Notes: a model not told the origin generated them from the sequence alone. Positions 52,652 through 61,579 are shown, counted from the stretch's first letter. The stretch is 64,000 nucleotides of DNA from CAVORB01 sp963698495 (GCA_963698495.1 CAVORB010000002.1:185823-249822); one strand, 5' to 3'. Numbers and translations: made by a program.

Positions 52652-52779
52652 CGCCTCTTCTGGGCATCTTTCACCAGGCGAACTGGCAGCAGCGAAAAGG
52701 GGTCAGGCTCGAATGGCACTGACTTAAGCTCCTTGTCATTGCGACTCGATCTGCAACCGCCGGTTAACGCGAATATTTT

Positions 52780-53559
52780 TCATCGCTGCTTCTTCGGGTG
52801 TCCGTGTATTCGGACATGATCGCGAGCCTGATCGCGTGGCTGCATAAGCAGCCCGAATGGTTTGGGGCGGCGCTTCACGGCACGCGGTTCGATGCGCCCG
52901 GATCGCCGCCCCACGCGCGGTTGAGCAATCAAAATCAGTAGTCGCTGCACGCTGGCGCCGTCGGTACGCTCGCCGCCTTGGGAATGCCAGGCCAGCCATA
53001 GTTGCACGGTGTGCTTGAAGCTCAACTGGCGGGGGATCTGGTCAGCGAGTAAGGCCGACTGCGCCATGAGCAAGCGGATCAGGTTGTAGGCGAGCAGGTA
53101 GGTCCAGAGCTCCTTGAGCGCCATCTCCGGGGTCTTGCAGCGCAGTTGCTCCATGCCGAGCGTGGTCTTGATGTTGCGCACATCGAGCTCCACGTGCCAC
53201 CGCCGGCGATACCAGGCCTTGAGCACCTGTTTGGGCGTCGTCTTGGCGTCCACAAAGGTGGTCACCAGGATGTTTCCGCCCGTTTCGAGCCCGCGCACCT
53301 TGAGCGTGGCCGGAGCTTGCTCGTAGTCGTAGGGACTCATCCACTCGGGCCGCTTTGGCGGTTTCGCAATCTCGATGAGGTGGTCGCCAACGCCAAGCGA
53401 CTCGCCGCTGGTAAAGTCGGTGCTGCGCCGACGCGCACCGTATTGTTCGAAGACTCCGTCCACGCCGCCACGGATCAAGTCCCAGAGCAGGAAGAAGGTC
53501 GCGTAGACCTCCGCCCTCAGGCTGCCATCCCCCGCAGTAATCCTCATAACGGACATCAC
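52780..53559 (-). pseudogene. C-terminal part of an IS4-family transposase
   Basis: The reading frame holds the conserved end of an IS4-type DDE transposase: LKAWYRRRWHVELDVRNIKT has the Y-(2)R-(3)E-(6)K signature, followed by MEQLRCKTPEMALKELWTYL. The catalytic first two aspartates and the N-terminus are missing. The first codons (MMSVMRITAGDGSLR) come from a dispersed repeat, not from a transposase. It is therefore a 5'-truncated remnant and cannot move by itself. Confidence 0.85.
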
Positions 53560-53570
53560 CCGCCGTCCCT
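53515..53570. repeat. Dispersed repeat at the IS4-fragment edge
   Basis: AGGCTGCCATCCCCCGCA (53521-53538) is identical to 15763-15780, upstream of the sulfatase block. The following TCCTCATAACGGACATCACC resembles TCCTCACAACGGACATCGCC near 13147. It therefore belongs to the same family of degenerate repeats. Confidence 0.65.
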
Positions 53571-53689
53571 ATGCGGTTGAGGACATTGCGAAATTTTGCA
53601 AATTGGTAACCGCTGGGCCGAAAAGCCGCCGGACGTTCAGCGAGAAACTAGAATTGCAAATGGGATGTCTCGAACGAGTCGCTCTCGCC

Positions 53690-55175
53690 ATGAAAGACCG
53701 AACACACTGCTGGGCACTGGCTTTGGCGTTCGCCGCCGTCTTCTCACATCTTGTCGCGGCAGAGACGACGGCGCTTGACGACTACGTGGCTCAACCGGAC
53801 CCGAACTACACCTACGTTTATCGCGACACCAAGCACGGAGTCGGATACAGCGTTCACGAGGTCACCCTGATTTCTCAAAAGTGGCGCGCCCCGGAAGAGG
53901 TCAACCGGGTGCTTTGGGTGCATGAAGTGCTGATCGCGGTGCCCTGGGCCTCGCACTCCGGCAACCAGAACACCGCCTTTCTGGTCGTGAACGGGGGCAG
54001 TAACGACGGAGAACCCGGTATCGATAACGAAGCGATCATGGGCCTCCTTGCCGAAGTGACCGGTTCCGTCGTTGCGATCGTCAGTCAAGTCCCGAATCAA
54101 CCCTTGTACTTTTCGGACGAGGTGATCCCGCGGGAAGAAGACGCGCTGCTTGCCTACGGGATGGACAAGTATCTGGTGACCGGCGATCCGACATGGCTCG
54201 TCCAGCTGCCCATGACCAAGGCGGTGATCCGGGCATTGGATACCGTACAGGCGTTCGCCGAGGAGTCGAGCCGGTGGCCGACGCTACCCCGTATCGACGA
54301 CTTCGTTGTGATCGGCGGTTCGAAGCGGGGCTGGGCGACTTGGCTCACGGCGGCGGTGGAGGCGCAAAAAGGAGCTGCATCACGGGTCAGGGCGATCCTG
54401 CCGGCCTCGATCGACCTGCTCAATCTGGGCGAGCAGTTCACCCATCACTGGGAGGCCTATGGGTTCTACGCACCGGCCATCCGGGACTACGTGGATTTCG
54501 ACCTACCTTGCCGGTCCAAGACGCCGGCCGGACAAGCGATGCTGGAAATCATCGATCCCTACGAATATCGCGATCGCCTTACGATGCCGAAGTTGTTGCT
54601 CAACTCCGCCGGTGATCAGTTCTTCCTCCCGGATTCGTCGCAGTTCTATTTCGCGGACCTACCCGCGCCCAAGCAACTGCGCTACACGCTCAACACCGAT
54701 CACGCCCAGGGGGAGGATCTTTCCAGCATCATCCTACCCACCCTGTCGTGGCTAAGCGATGTCCTGGATGACAAGCAGAGCCCACAATTTTCCTGGTCGC
54801 TGGATCCCGATGGTGCTATCCGGGTGCGGACGGTCAGCGTACCGGCGCGGGTCAAGCTGTGGCAGGCGACCAACCCGGATGCCCGGGATCTTCCGGCTGG
54901 AAACGATCGGCGCGGCCTGGACGAGCAGCGAACTCAGAGACACCGGCAACGGTACCTATGTCGGCTACGTCGCCCCGCCGGCGAAGGGCTGGACCGCCTT
55001 TACCGTGGAGCTGACCTTTCCCGGCTCTACCGCGATCCCCACGCCGCTGGAGAGCGATCAGATATTCACTACGGATGTTCGAGTGACGCCGGACACGCTG
55101 CCGTTCAAGGGAACGGCTTGCTTCTGCTGGGCTTGCCTGCCGAGTAGGGGAGGTTGGCGAGCAATCCTGCGGTAG
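53690..55175 (+). CDS. PhoPQ-activated pathogenicity-related (PqaA-like) exported protein, frameshifted
   Basis: An exported alpha/beta-hydrolase-type protein. After a signal peptide (residues 1-24, ending VAAE) come the PqaA hallmarks: HEVLIAVPWASHSGNQNTAF, YGMDKYLVTGDPTWLVQLPM and the nucleophile-like FVVIGGSKRGWATWLTAAV, then LLLNSAGDQFFLPDSSQFYF. An extra C near 54892 breaks the frame. The end (FRLETIGAAWTSSELRDTGN through GWTAFTVELTFPGSTAIPT) continues in another frame to a stop at 55175. Repair gives about 494 residues, normal for this family. ATG 53690 keeps the signal peptide; the frame upstream overlaps repeat sequence. The function is unknown though PhoPQ-regulated in enterics. Confidence 0.88.
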
Positions 55176-55217
55176 AAGGCCAGTGTCTTGTATCGGTCAT
55201 CTAACGGAGAGCATGTC

Positions 55218-55592
55218 ATGTTTACACGTGTCGGATTTCTCAGGCTGAAAGCAGTCCTCGCCACCCTGTTGCTCACCATTGGTGGACAGGCGCTGGCGGC
55301 ATCCGCTGTCGTGACCGCGAACGTCAATCGAGTGCTGATTTCCGCTGATGCCCGTTGGGGTGGATGCATGGCCGCTCTATCCGTCAACCCCCAGACCGTC
55401 CTTGCCGGATGCTCGCCCTGGTGGGTCACCTTTAGCTGCTCCGGTGACTTTACCGACCCCGTCCGTGCCTACCGCATGCTGGACCAAACGCAGCTTGCTC
55501 TGGCCACGGGCAAGATGGTTTCCGTCTGGTTCCAGGACGACAAGAAGCACAACGGCTACTGCTTTGCCGACCGCATCGATATCGTGCGGTGA
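55218..55592 (+). CDS. Small exported cysteine-containing protein
   Basis: A 124-residue secreted protein. The signal peptide runs to about residue 27 (LLLTIGGQALA). The mature part has VLISADARWGGCMAALSV, AGCSPWWVTFSCSGDF and HNGYCFADRIDI; the four cysteines could form two disulfides. GGAGA is at good distance from the ATG at 55218. It lies 42 bp after the PqaA-like gene and 4 bp before the acidic-repeat gene, so all three may be one operon. I do not recognise the family. Confidence 0.75.
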   Translation: MFTRVGFLRLKAVLATLLLTIGGQALAASAVVTANVNRVLISADARWGGCMAALSVNPQTVLAGCSPWWVTFSCSGDFTDPVRAYRMLDQTQLALATGKMVSVWFQDDKKHNGYCFADRIDIVR

Positions 55593-55596
55593 GGGA

Positions 55597-56268
55597 ATGG
55601 TGCGTCCAGGGAAGATACTGTCACGCTCAGCGGCATGGGCGGTCCTTGCGGTCATCGCAGTCGGCACCGCCCTGATGTATGTGCGCGGACCAAAAGAAGA
55701 CGCTGAGACCATCGAAGATCCGTCTGCCGGAGCGGGCAAGATCGTCTCTTCGGCCGAACGAAAATCTCCGTCGGACCAAAATGGCGGTACGCCTCAACCC
55801 GTGTCTTCGCGCCAATCGCACACAACGGCTGGCGCTTTGCCCGTAGAGGTGCTTTTCGAGCCACCGGCGGAGGTGGGGGAACCTCTGGACGTCGACGATG
55901 ATCCGGCATGGCTCGCAGCCGCAGAGGACGGGGACGCCGCAGAGATTGGCTCCGAACTCGCCGCTGAAGACCCGTTGAGTCTGGAACCGGCGGCTTCATC
56001 CGAGGCGCCTGTTGAGCTGGGTGAACCACTCGATGCCGACGAGGTCGAGGTGCCGCAGGAGTCAGGGGATGCCGCGGAGCCAGTCCGAATCGGCCAGGAC
56101 CTTGACGCCGACGATCATTCGGGCTGGGACAGTCACCGGGTACTCGACACGCCGGTGGAGATTGGACCGGCGCTGAGCGCTGACGCGCCGCGTTTGGATT
56201 CACTGGCAATTTCCGGCAGGCAGCTGCTGCCTTCATCCCTGCCCAGCTCCCAACCACCGCAGAATTGA
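55597..56268 (+). CDS. Membrane-anchored acidic repeat protein
   Basis: A 223-residue protein with an N-terminal membrane helix (residues about 12-29, AAWAVLAVIAVGTALMY), then a low-complexity periplasmic or secreted part. Five copies of a short acidic motif are visible: AEVGEPLDVDDD, AEIGSELAAED, VELGEPLDADE, VRIGQDLDADD and VEIGPALSADA. The linkers are Ser/Ala/Pro-rich. The Asp/Glu content suggests metal (calcium) binding, but no EF-hand loop is present. It starts 4 bp after the small cysteine protein. No family is recognised. Confidence 0.72.
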   Translation: MVRPGKILSRSAAWAVLAVIAVGTALMYVRGPKEDAETIEDPSAGAGKIVSSAERKSPSDQNGGTPQPVSSRQSHTTAGALPVEVLFEPPAEVGEPLDVDDDPAWLAAAEDGDAAEIGSELAAEDPLSLEPAASSEAPVELGEPLDADEVEVPQESGDAAEPVRIGQDLDADDHSGWDSHRVLDTPVEIGPALSADAPRLDSLAISGRQLLPSSLPSSQPPQN

Positions 56269-56623
56269 CGCAGTCGCTCCGTGCTACGAACGTCCGTGTA
56301 TGGACTCCCCCTCATTTGCAAGCACTCCGTTCTTTGGCGGGTAGGTTCGACTGCTCACGTGTATCCGGCCGCTGTTCAGTTGGGCCAGCGCAGTTACGGG
56401 GTGAGGCCGCCGCGGACGAACCGCGGACTTCATGCTTGTCCGCGTATCCAGGCAGATACCGAAAATAAACCAAGTTCGGACCAGTCCTGGACCTATACTG
56501 AGGACGGTACTCCGATATCGGCGCCCAGAGCGCGGAGACCGGAAAATCGATCGAACGTACGGCGGGCTCTCCATGTATAGACTGATGAAGTCGGATAAAG
56601 CGAAGCTACGGGGAGGCTCAAGG
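56269..56623. other. Non-coding region
   Basis: About 355 bp with no supported gene; plus- and minus-strand frames here have no family resemblance. It probably contains the promoter of the small gene at 56624. Confidence 0.35.
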
Positions 56624-56779
56624 ATGTCACGATCACATGAGCAAAGGGAGGTGGCGGAGTACTCCCTGCTCGATGATGCCGTGGCAGCCTGTGACAAAGC
56701 CAATCACGACTTCAGGGCGCGGCATTATGTGCTGAACGATTCCGGCAAGGAGTTCTACGCGCGCAGCTGGATCGATTGA
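56624..56779 (+). CDS. Small soluble protein (51 aa), function unknown
   Basis: MSRSHEQREVAEYSLLDDAV is followed by AACDKANHDFRARHYVLNDS and a GKEFYARSWID end. GGGAGG stands 7 bp before the ATG at 56624, which decides the start over the ATGs at 56573 and 56585. The protein is charged, without signal peptide or membrane helix. I do not recognise it. It stands alone between two accessory genes. Confidence 0.55.
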   Translation: MSRSHEQREVAEYSLLDDAVAACDKANHDFRARHYVLNDSGKEFYARSWID

Positions 56780-56996
56780 CGGCAAGCTAACAGCTGCCGG
56801 CAGCGGCCGAACAAGCCGCCCAGTCCGTCCCGAACCTCCTCATCGTTGCGTCGCGCGGCGCGCCAACAACAAGAAAACGCCGCGTGGCAGTCAGTCCCTG
56901 CGCCGGCCGTCCAAAGCGGCGCGCTAACCCACGGATCGCTGAGGTGAGACGACCCCAGCGTCCGCCGTCCCCCGAAACTAGCCAAGAGAAAACACG

Positions 56997-57125
56997 ATGA
57001 CCAAAGAACGCCAAAACCAGCGGGAAATCAAGAAGAAGCCCGCGATGACGCTGAAGGAAAAGAGAAGCGCGAAGAAATCCAAGCAGGAAGAAAAAACTGT
57101 CCTGGGAAGCGGGAAACCGACCTGA
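56997..57125 (+). CDS. Very small lysine-rich protein (42 aa)
   Basis: The frame reads MTKERQNQREIKKKPAMTLK then EKRSAKKSKQEEKTVLG and ends GKPT. It resembles the short basic proteins of Proteobacteria with a KKKPAxTxKEKRAAKKxKK pattern, which have no known role. The ribosome site AAGAGA is weak. The length and composition are like those relatives, so I think it is real, with moderate confidence. Confidence 0.55.
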   Translation: MTKERQNQREIKKKPAMTLKEKRSAKKSKQEEKTVLGSGKPT

Positions 57126-57227
57126 TCCGGTTCGGAACGAACGAAGGGGTGAATGGTTTTGCGAGGCGCGCGATTCGACACGGCGTGCCGAATTGGGAAC
57201 CTATGGCACTGACGAGGAGTTAAAGAC

Positions 57228-57839
57228 ATGAGACATCGAATCACTCTGCGGCGAACACTGGTCTTGATCCTGGGCGGCGCAATGACATGTGGCGCTGGGA
57301 CTGGCTTGGCCTTCGACATGGGCAACATGATGAACCCGTCGAAATGGATGGGAGGAGGCGACAGAGACCGCGATTACTACGACGACGGTCCTCGGGGCGG
57401 CTACGGAGGTCCGGGCGGTTACGGAGGCCCGGGCGGTTACGGAGGCCCGGGCGGTTACGGAGGCCCGGGCGGTTACGGAGGCCCGGGCGGTTACGGAGGA
57501 CCGGGCGGTTACGGAGGACCGGGCGGTTACGGAGGACCGGGCGGTTACGGAGGTCCGGGCGGTTACGGAGGTCCGGGCGGTTACGGAGGTCCGGGCGGTT
57601 ACGGAAGTCCGAGCGGTTACGGAAGTCCGGGCGGTTACGGAAGTCCGGGCGGCTACGGAGGTCCGGGTGGCTACGGAGGTCCGGGTGGCTACGGCGCTCC
57701 CGCCGGTCGAGGTGCGCCGCCAGCCGCGACCCAGAGCCCCCCGGTTTACGGATCACCTCCCCCCAACGCGGGTGGCCAGTCGGAGCTCGACGACCTCCGG
57801 GAGCGACTCAGAGTCCTCGAAGGCCCAGGAAGGCCTTGA
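57228..57839 (+). CDS. Exported glycine-tyrosine repeat protein (GGYGGP repeats)
   Basis: A 203-residue secreted protein. The signal peptide (residues about 1-28, ending TGLA) is followed by FDMGNMMNPSKWMGGGDRDR, then from about residue 57 some 17 copies of GGYGGP, degenerating to GGYGSP and then GGYGAP near the end. The C-terminal 40 residues are different (SELDDLRERLRVLEG) and could form a short coiled coil. FDMGNMMNPSKWMGG is a head typical of exported low-complexity proteins found in gammaproteobacteria. ATG 57228 has an upstream GAGGAG. It could be a matrix or stress protein; no function is known. Confidence 0.8.
   Translation: MRHRITLRRTLVLILGGAMTCGAGTGLAFDMGNMMNPSKWMGGGDRDRDYYDDGPRGGYGGPGGYGGPGGYGGPGGYGGPGGYGGPGGYGGPGGYGGPGGYGGPGGYGGPGGYGGPGGYGGPGGYGSPSGYGSPGGYGSPGGYGGPGGYGGPGGYGAPAGRGAPPAATQSPPVYGSPPPNAGGQSELDDLRERLRVLEGPGRP
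57399..57710 (+). repeat. 18-bp coding tandem repeat array
   Basis: The unit GGCGGTTACGGAGGTCCG is repeated about 17 times inside the GGYGGP-protein gene. Copies differ mainly at codon-third positions and by a few Gly-to-Ser changes, so length is likely variable. There is no spacer, so it is not CRISPR. Confidence 0.9.
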
Positions 57840-57908
57840 TCGCTATCGGGTCATCCAAAGAGAAGCCCGGCCGAGGCCGGGCTTCCTGCGTTTGGGTCGA
57901 GGAAGAAT

Positions 57909-57934
57909 GGGGTCAGGTCTTTCCTTTTTCCTCT
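57909..57934 (+). repeat. Left end repeat of RAYT type 2, second copy
   Basis: GGGGTCAGGTCTTTCCTTTT then TCCTCT is the best preserved form of this end. It is nearly identical to 49668-49693 and to a solo copy at 61130-61155. The inverted match after the gene is at 58818-58834. Confidence 0.8.
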
Positions 57935-57954
57935 GTTGAGCTAGACTCCCAAGC

Positions 57955-58830
57955 ATGGCAAGACCGCTCCGTCTGGAGTTCGCTGGGGCGCTGTACCACG
58001 TCACCGCGCGGTGATGGGTGCGAGGACATCTATCGCGCGGATGGCGACCGGCGGCTGTTTCTCGATGTCCTCGGCGACGTGTGGGAGCGTTGCAACTGGA
58101 CGGTGCATGCCTACTGCCTGATGACGAACCATTATCACCTGCTCGTCGAGACGCCGGATGCCAATCTCGCCAAGGGCATGCGCCAGCTCAACGGCGTCTA
58201 CACGCAGCGGTTCAATCGGACCTACGAGCGGGTCGGCCATGTCTTTCAGGGGCGCTACAAGGCGATCCTCGTTCAAAAGGAGACCTATCTACTGGAATTG
58301 GCACGTTATGTCGTGCTGAACCCGGTGCGAGCGCGCATGGTGCCCAGGGCGCCGGACTGGCCCTGGAGCAGTTACCGGGCGATGGTCGGTGAGGTAGCCG
58401 CTCCCGAGTGGCTGCAGAGGCGCGGTATCCTGGCAGCGTTCGGCGAGACAGAAGCCGAAGCCGTCGCGCACTACGTCCGTTTCGTCGCCGAGGGCAAGGG
58501 TCAGCCCGCACCGTGGGAGCGGCTCCAGCATCAGGTATTCCTCGGCTCCGATGCCTTCGTAGAGGCTATGCGGCGGAAGGTCCCGCGGGCCGTGACCTGC
58601 GCGAGGTCCCGCAGGCCAAGGCGCGGCCACCTGAAAAATCCCTCGCTGATTACGCGCGCAAGCACCCCCAACGAGACCGCGCAATCGCTGCGGCTCACGC
58701 CAGTGGCCGCTACACCATGCGGGAGGACATCGGCGACTACTTCGGCCTACATTTCTCGCGCCACTCGCGCGTCAGCAAGATTGTCCGAGGGGAAAGTCGA
58801 TACGGATCAGGGGCAAGAGGAAAGACGTGA
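57955..58830 (+). pseudogene. REP-associated tyrosine transposase (RAYT, type 2), second copy, frameshifted
   Basis: Sister of 49712-50590. It starts cleanly (MARPLRLEFAGALYHVTAR), but two bases are missing in the following GCGCGCGGT run, so the frame ends at a TGA. The middle part (HAYCLMTNHYHLLVETPDAN through RRKV) lies in a second frame, and after another indel near 58585 the C-terminus (GRDLREVPQAKARPPEKSLA to HSRVSKIVRG) returns to the first frame. The catalytic His pair NHYH and the C-terminal DNA-binding helix region are preserved in sequence. Both copies are thus inactivated in different ways. Confidence 0.88.
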
Positions 58831-58834
58831 CCCC
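58818..58834 (-). repeat. Right end repeat of RAYT type 2, second copy
   Basis: AGGAAAGACGTGACCCC is the inverted partner of the left end at 57909-57934, with one change from the first copy's right end. Confidence 0.7.
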
Positions 58835-59052
58835 GCTTGTTGTGTGCCGTGTAGTCTACCGATAGATAGCCTGAGGTATTTTACGTAACTCGCTGTTCTG
58901 TCGCTCTCGATTATTCGGTTGCCCTGATCAAATCAGCCCCATCAAACTAACAACAGATATGCTGTGGTTGAATTTCTATTTCTGGTCGTCAATGTCGGTC
59001 GGGCGCGTGAAGAGACACGCGCAGCAGTTTAAACCACTCAAGAGAGGCTAAC

Positions 59053-59668
59053 ATGAAGCGTAAGAAATCGAACCCGTTAATGTACATGGCGCACCTGGTA
59101 TTGTTCCTGGGGCTGTTAGGCCAAGCGCTGGTGGCCAGTGCCTACGACGACAAGCACGACGGCAAGGGGTATAAGCCTCAGCGCGGTGTGAGCGTCGCCG
59201 ACATCACAGCTTACAACGGCTTTGAGACACTGAATTTTGCCCTCACCGCTACCGGGCTAATAGACGCCCTCGACACGCGGAAGCGCGTGACGCTCTTTGC
59301 CCCCACGAACGAAGCCTTCGAAAAGCTCGCGGCATTTCTGGGATGTGAGAGCGTCGACGAACTGGCAGGCGACCTAGTGGCCGCAGACGTTCTTGACGAT
59401 GTCTTGCTCGATCACGTGACGAAGGGTCGTCGCTCTCCGCAATCACTGCTAGCCGAGGGTCAGGTAGCGGTACTGCAGCGGTAACACCGTTGCCGTTGGA
59501 GCCGGTGAGGATGGTATCTTCGTTGAGGGTTCGGTCAATAAAGCAGTCCTGATCAGGCCTTTCATTACCGCAGAGCTTCGGGCGAGGAACGGCAACGTGC
59601 TCGCCATCAACGAAATCATAGTCAACGTTGATCCGACGGGTATCTGTGGCTTCGGAGTTGAACCTTAA
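59053..59668 (+). CDS. Exported fasciclin (FAS1) domain protein, frameshifted
   Basis: A secreted protein with one FAS1 domain. The signal peptide ends near LVASAYD. FAS1 landmarks are FETLNFALTATGLIDAL and VTLFAPTNEAFEKL. The frame from 59053 ends at 59484, but an extra C near 59480 explains this: the domain continues in another frame as NTVAVGAGEDGIFVEGSVNK and LAINEIIVNVDPTG to a stop at 59666-59668. Repair gives about 204 residues, normal for a single-FAS1 protein. AAGAGAGG is at good distance from the ATG. It may act in adhesion. A second FAS1 gene lies 800 bp downstream. Confidence 0.85.
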
Positions 59669-60469
59669 AAACATCTGAGTCATCGGACTGAGTATCGGTA
59701 CCGAGGTATACAGAACATTCCGTTTTCCCTCGGAATTCTCGGCGGGGCCATACGGTGCCCCGCCGGGACTCAAAAGAAAATGGCGAAACGACGAAAAGGA
59801 ATTGAATTGCTGACGGAACCGGACCATGCACCGTCCAACGCTTTAATATCCGACAACCTCAAACTTGGCGTTTAATTTAGCGCAGCAACACGGGTGAACG
59901 GGTCAGGCTCAATTGTTGGAAGAACCACAGCAAAACATGATCTAGGATTTGAGCCTCCGGCAGTCTCGAGCGGAATACGGGGTCACCATTTAGGTGATTT
60001 CGATCAACGGTTCCACGTAATCCTCCAGCGCCCACGCACGCTTCGACCGGTCGGAGCGTGCCGTAGTGTCACCGCAAACGCGCCCGCGGTTCTCTTTGAG
60101 CGGGTGCAGATTGGCTCCGAACCGCACCAGTCGCCCTTCTAGATCAGGGCGATGGGAGTGCTCCACTGGGGGGTAGGCCCCCGGTCGCCGAAGGCCAAGT
60201 CCAGGTTTCGCGGGCTCCTGTCATCGTTCCGTCGCTAGCGTGCCAGAGGCCGGGGCTTACCGCACGCGCCCCGGTTAGCCGACGCTTCCGGAGAGGTCTC
60301 TGTCGCTAGAAATTTGGTGGCTGTCTTACAGACGTACATAAAAAAATACAGAAAAGATAATATTGAACAGAGATTGCAAATGAGTATATCGCCTCGACTT
60401 GAGGGTTAGCGAGATGTTGTTCGCTAGCAAGATTGCCCAAATCTACCGACACTGTCGAGGTATCTCATC
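59669..60469. other. Non-coding region upstream of the second FAS1 gene
   Basis: About 800 bp without a supported gene. GGGTCAGGCTCAA near 59900 looks like RAYT-end debris. A strongly AT-rich patch (60325-60385), including AAAGATAATATT, is a likely promoter for the FAS1 gene at 60470. Confidence 0.4.
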
Positions 60470-61051
60470 ATGTCTTTCCGAAACGCCACGATCATAACCG
60501 CCACCGCCTTCGTAGCCCTCTCGGCGATAGGCGCGCTTACGACCGCGTCCGCCGGGTCCGGTTACCAGTCGCAGAACAGTGACGAAACCCGCCATTTCGT
60601 CAAGACCGGTATGCACGAAGGCGGGGGCAAAGAAACAGCCGCACCGGCCGGCGACATCGTCGATGTCGCAGTCGGCGCGGGCAGCTTTGACACCTTGGTT
60701 GCAGCCATAAAGGCTGCCGGCTTGGTAGACACACTCAAGGGAGACGGTCCTTTCACCGTCTTCGCGCCGACCGACGAGGCCTTTGCCAAGATTCCTGCAG
60801 CCGACCTGGATGCTCTATTGGCAGACAAGGAAAAGCTTACGGCCGTGCTCACCTACCACGTGGTACCGGGCAAGGTAATGGCGGCGGACGTCGTCAAGCT
60901 AGACTCGGCAAAGACCGTGGAGGGTGACAGCGTAACCATCGTCGTGAGCGACGGCGGGGTCAAAGTAGACGACGCCAATGTCGTTAAGACGGACATTGTG
61001 ACGAGCAATGGCGTGATCCACGTCATCGACACTGTCCTCATGCCTAACTGA
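60470..61051 (+). CDS. Exported fasciclin (FAS1) domain protein
   Basis: A 193-residue secreted protein. The signal peptide runs to about residue 28 (GALTTASAG). One complete FAS1 domain follows from about residue 63: AGSFDTLVAAIKAAGLVDTL, the conserved GPFTVFAPTDEAFAKI, LTYHVVPGKVMAADVV and the end GVIHVIDTVLMPN. All FAS1 boxes are intact. It is an adhesion or matrix-type domain common in Proteobacteria. A textbook terminator follows. It is paralogous to 59053-59668, although the two share only the domain. Confidence 0.95.
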   Translation: MSFRNATIITATAFVALSAIGALTTASAGSGYQSQNSDETRHFVKTGMHEGGGKETAAPAGDIVDVAVGAGSFDTLVAAIKAAGLVDTLKGDGPFTVFAPTDEAFAKIPAADLDALLADKEKLTAVLTYHVVPGKVMAADVVKLDSAKTVEGDSVTIVVSDGGVKVDDANVVKTDIVTSNGVIHVIDTVLMPN

Positions 61052-61086
61052 TGCTCAACTGATAAACCAGCGAACGCTGGAAACTA

Positions 61087-61119
61087 CGGCGACTGCCAAA
61101 GCAGTCGCCGTTTTTTTTT
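61087..61119 (+). terminator. Rho-independent terminator after the FAS1 gene
   Basis: A perfect 10-bp stem (CGGCGACTGC and GCAGTCGCCG) around a CAAA loop is followed by nine T (61111-61119). It ends 68 bp after the FAS1 stop codon. Confidence 0.95.
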
Positions 61120-61129
61120 CGAGAAGAAC

Positions 61130-61155
61130 GGGGTCAGGTCTTTCCTTTTTCCTCT
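61130..61155 (+). repeat. Solo left end of RAYT type 2
   Basis: GGGGTCAGGTCTTTCCTTTT then TCCTCT is the same end as at 57909-57934, but no transposase follows. It is a scar or non-autonomous remnant. Confidence 0.75.
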
Positions 61156-61579
61156 CCTGGGGAAAAGGGATCCGGCTCAACTGATCGGGGCCGAGGTCAT
61201 ACGGGAGGAACGGGGTCATCCGGTCTTCCAACCAAGCACTGAATCGGGCTGGGCGTTGTCGGGACGTAGGCGGACGAGGCGATCAGCGCCAAGGGACGTC
61301 GCCGCTTCACCCAGCGGGCGGACGGCGCACCGATCTGCCTCGCTCCCGTCTCGGGGTTCAGACCAGGGGCTGTTCTGCCGTCGCCGACGGTTCCTGTTCG
61401 GGTCGCTGCGCGCAGGTGGGCTTGCAGCCGAACCAGACGACCCGGTCGCCCGCTTCTTTGTCCGCCGCTTCCTCTGTTGGGCGCTTACGGATGTTCTATC
61501 CTTGTAATCATTCTGGGATTTAGGACGAACCTTTCCGAACCGACTCGACGGCTTCCGCCAAGTGGGGGTAATGCGCTAA
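61156..61579. other. Non-coding region
   Basis: About 420 bp following the solo RAYT end. The open frame at 61256-61507 is arginine-rich and lacks any family resemblance; I do not support it. The promoter of the next gene should lie near the AT-richer end (61490-61575). Confidence 0.35.

Noticed and set aside
57399..57710. Tandem 18-bp repeats as a possible CRISPR array
   Set aside because: There are no spacers; the repeat is in frame and codes GGYGGP within an exported protein.
59249..59827. 192-codon minus-strand frame
   Set aside because: It is antisense to the repaired FAS1 gene, which explains the same DNA with family motifs; the minus frame has none.
61256..61507. 83-codon plus-strand frame
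   Set aside because: Arginine-rich composition typical of a shadow in high-GC DNA, and no ribosome site or family resemblance.
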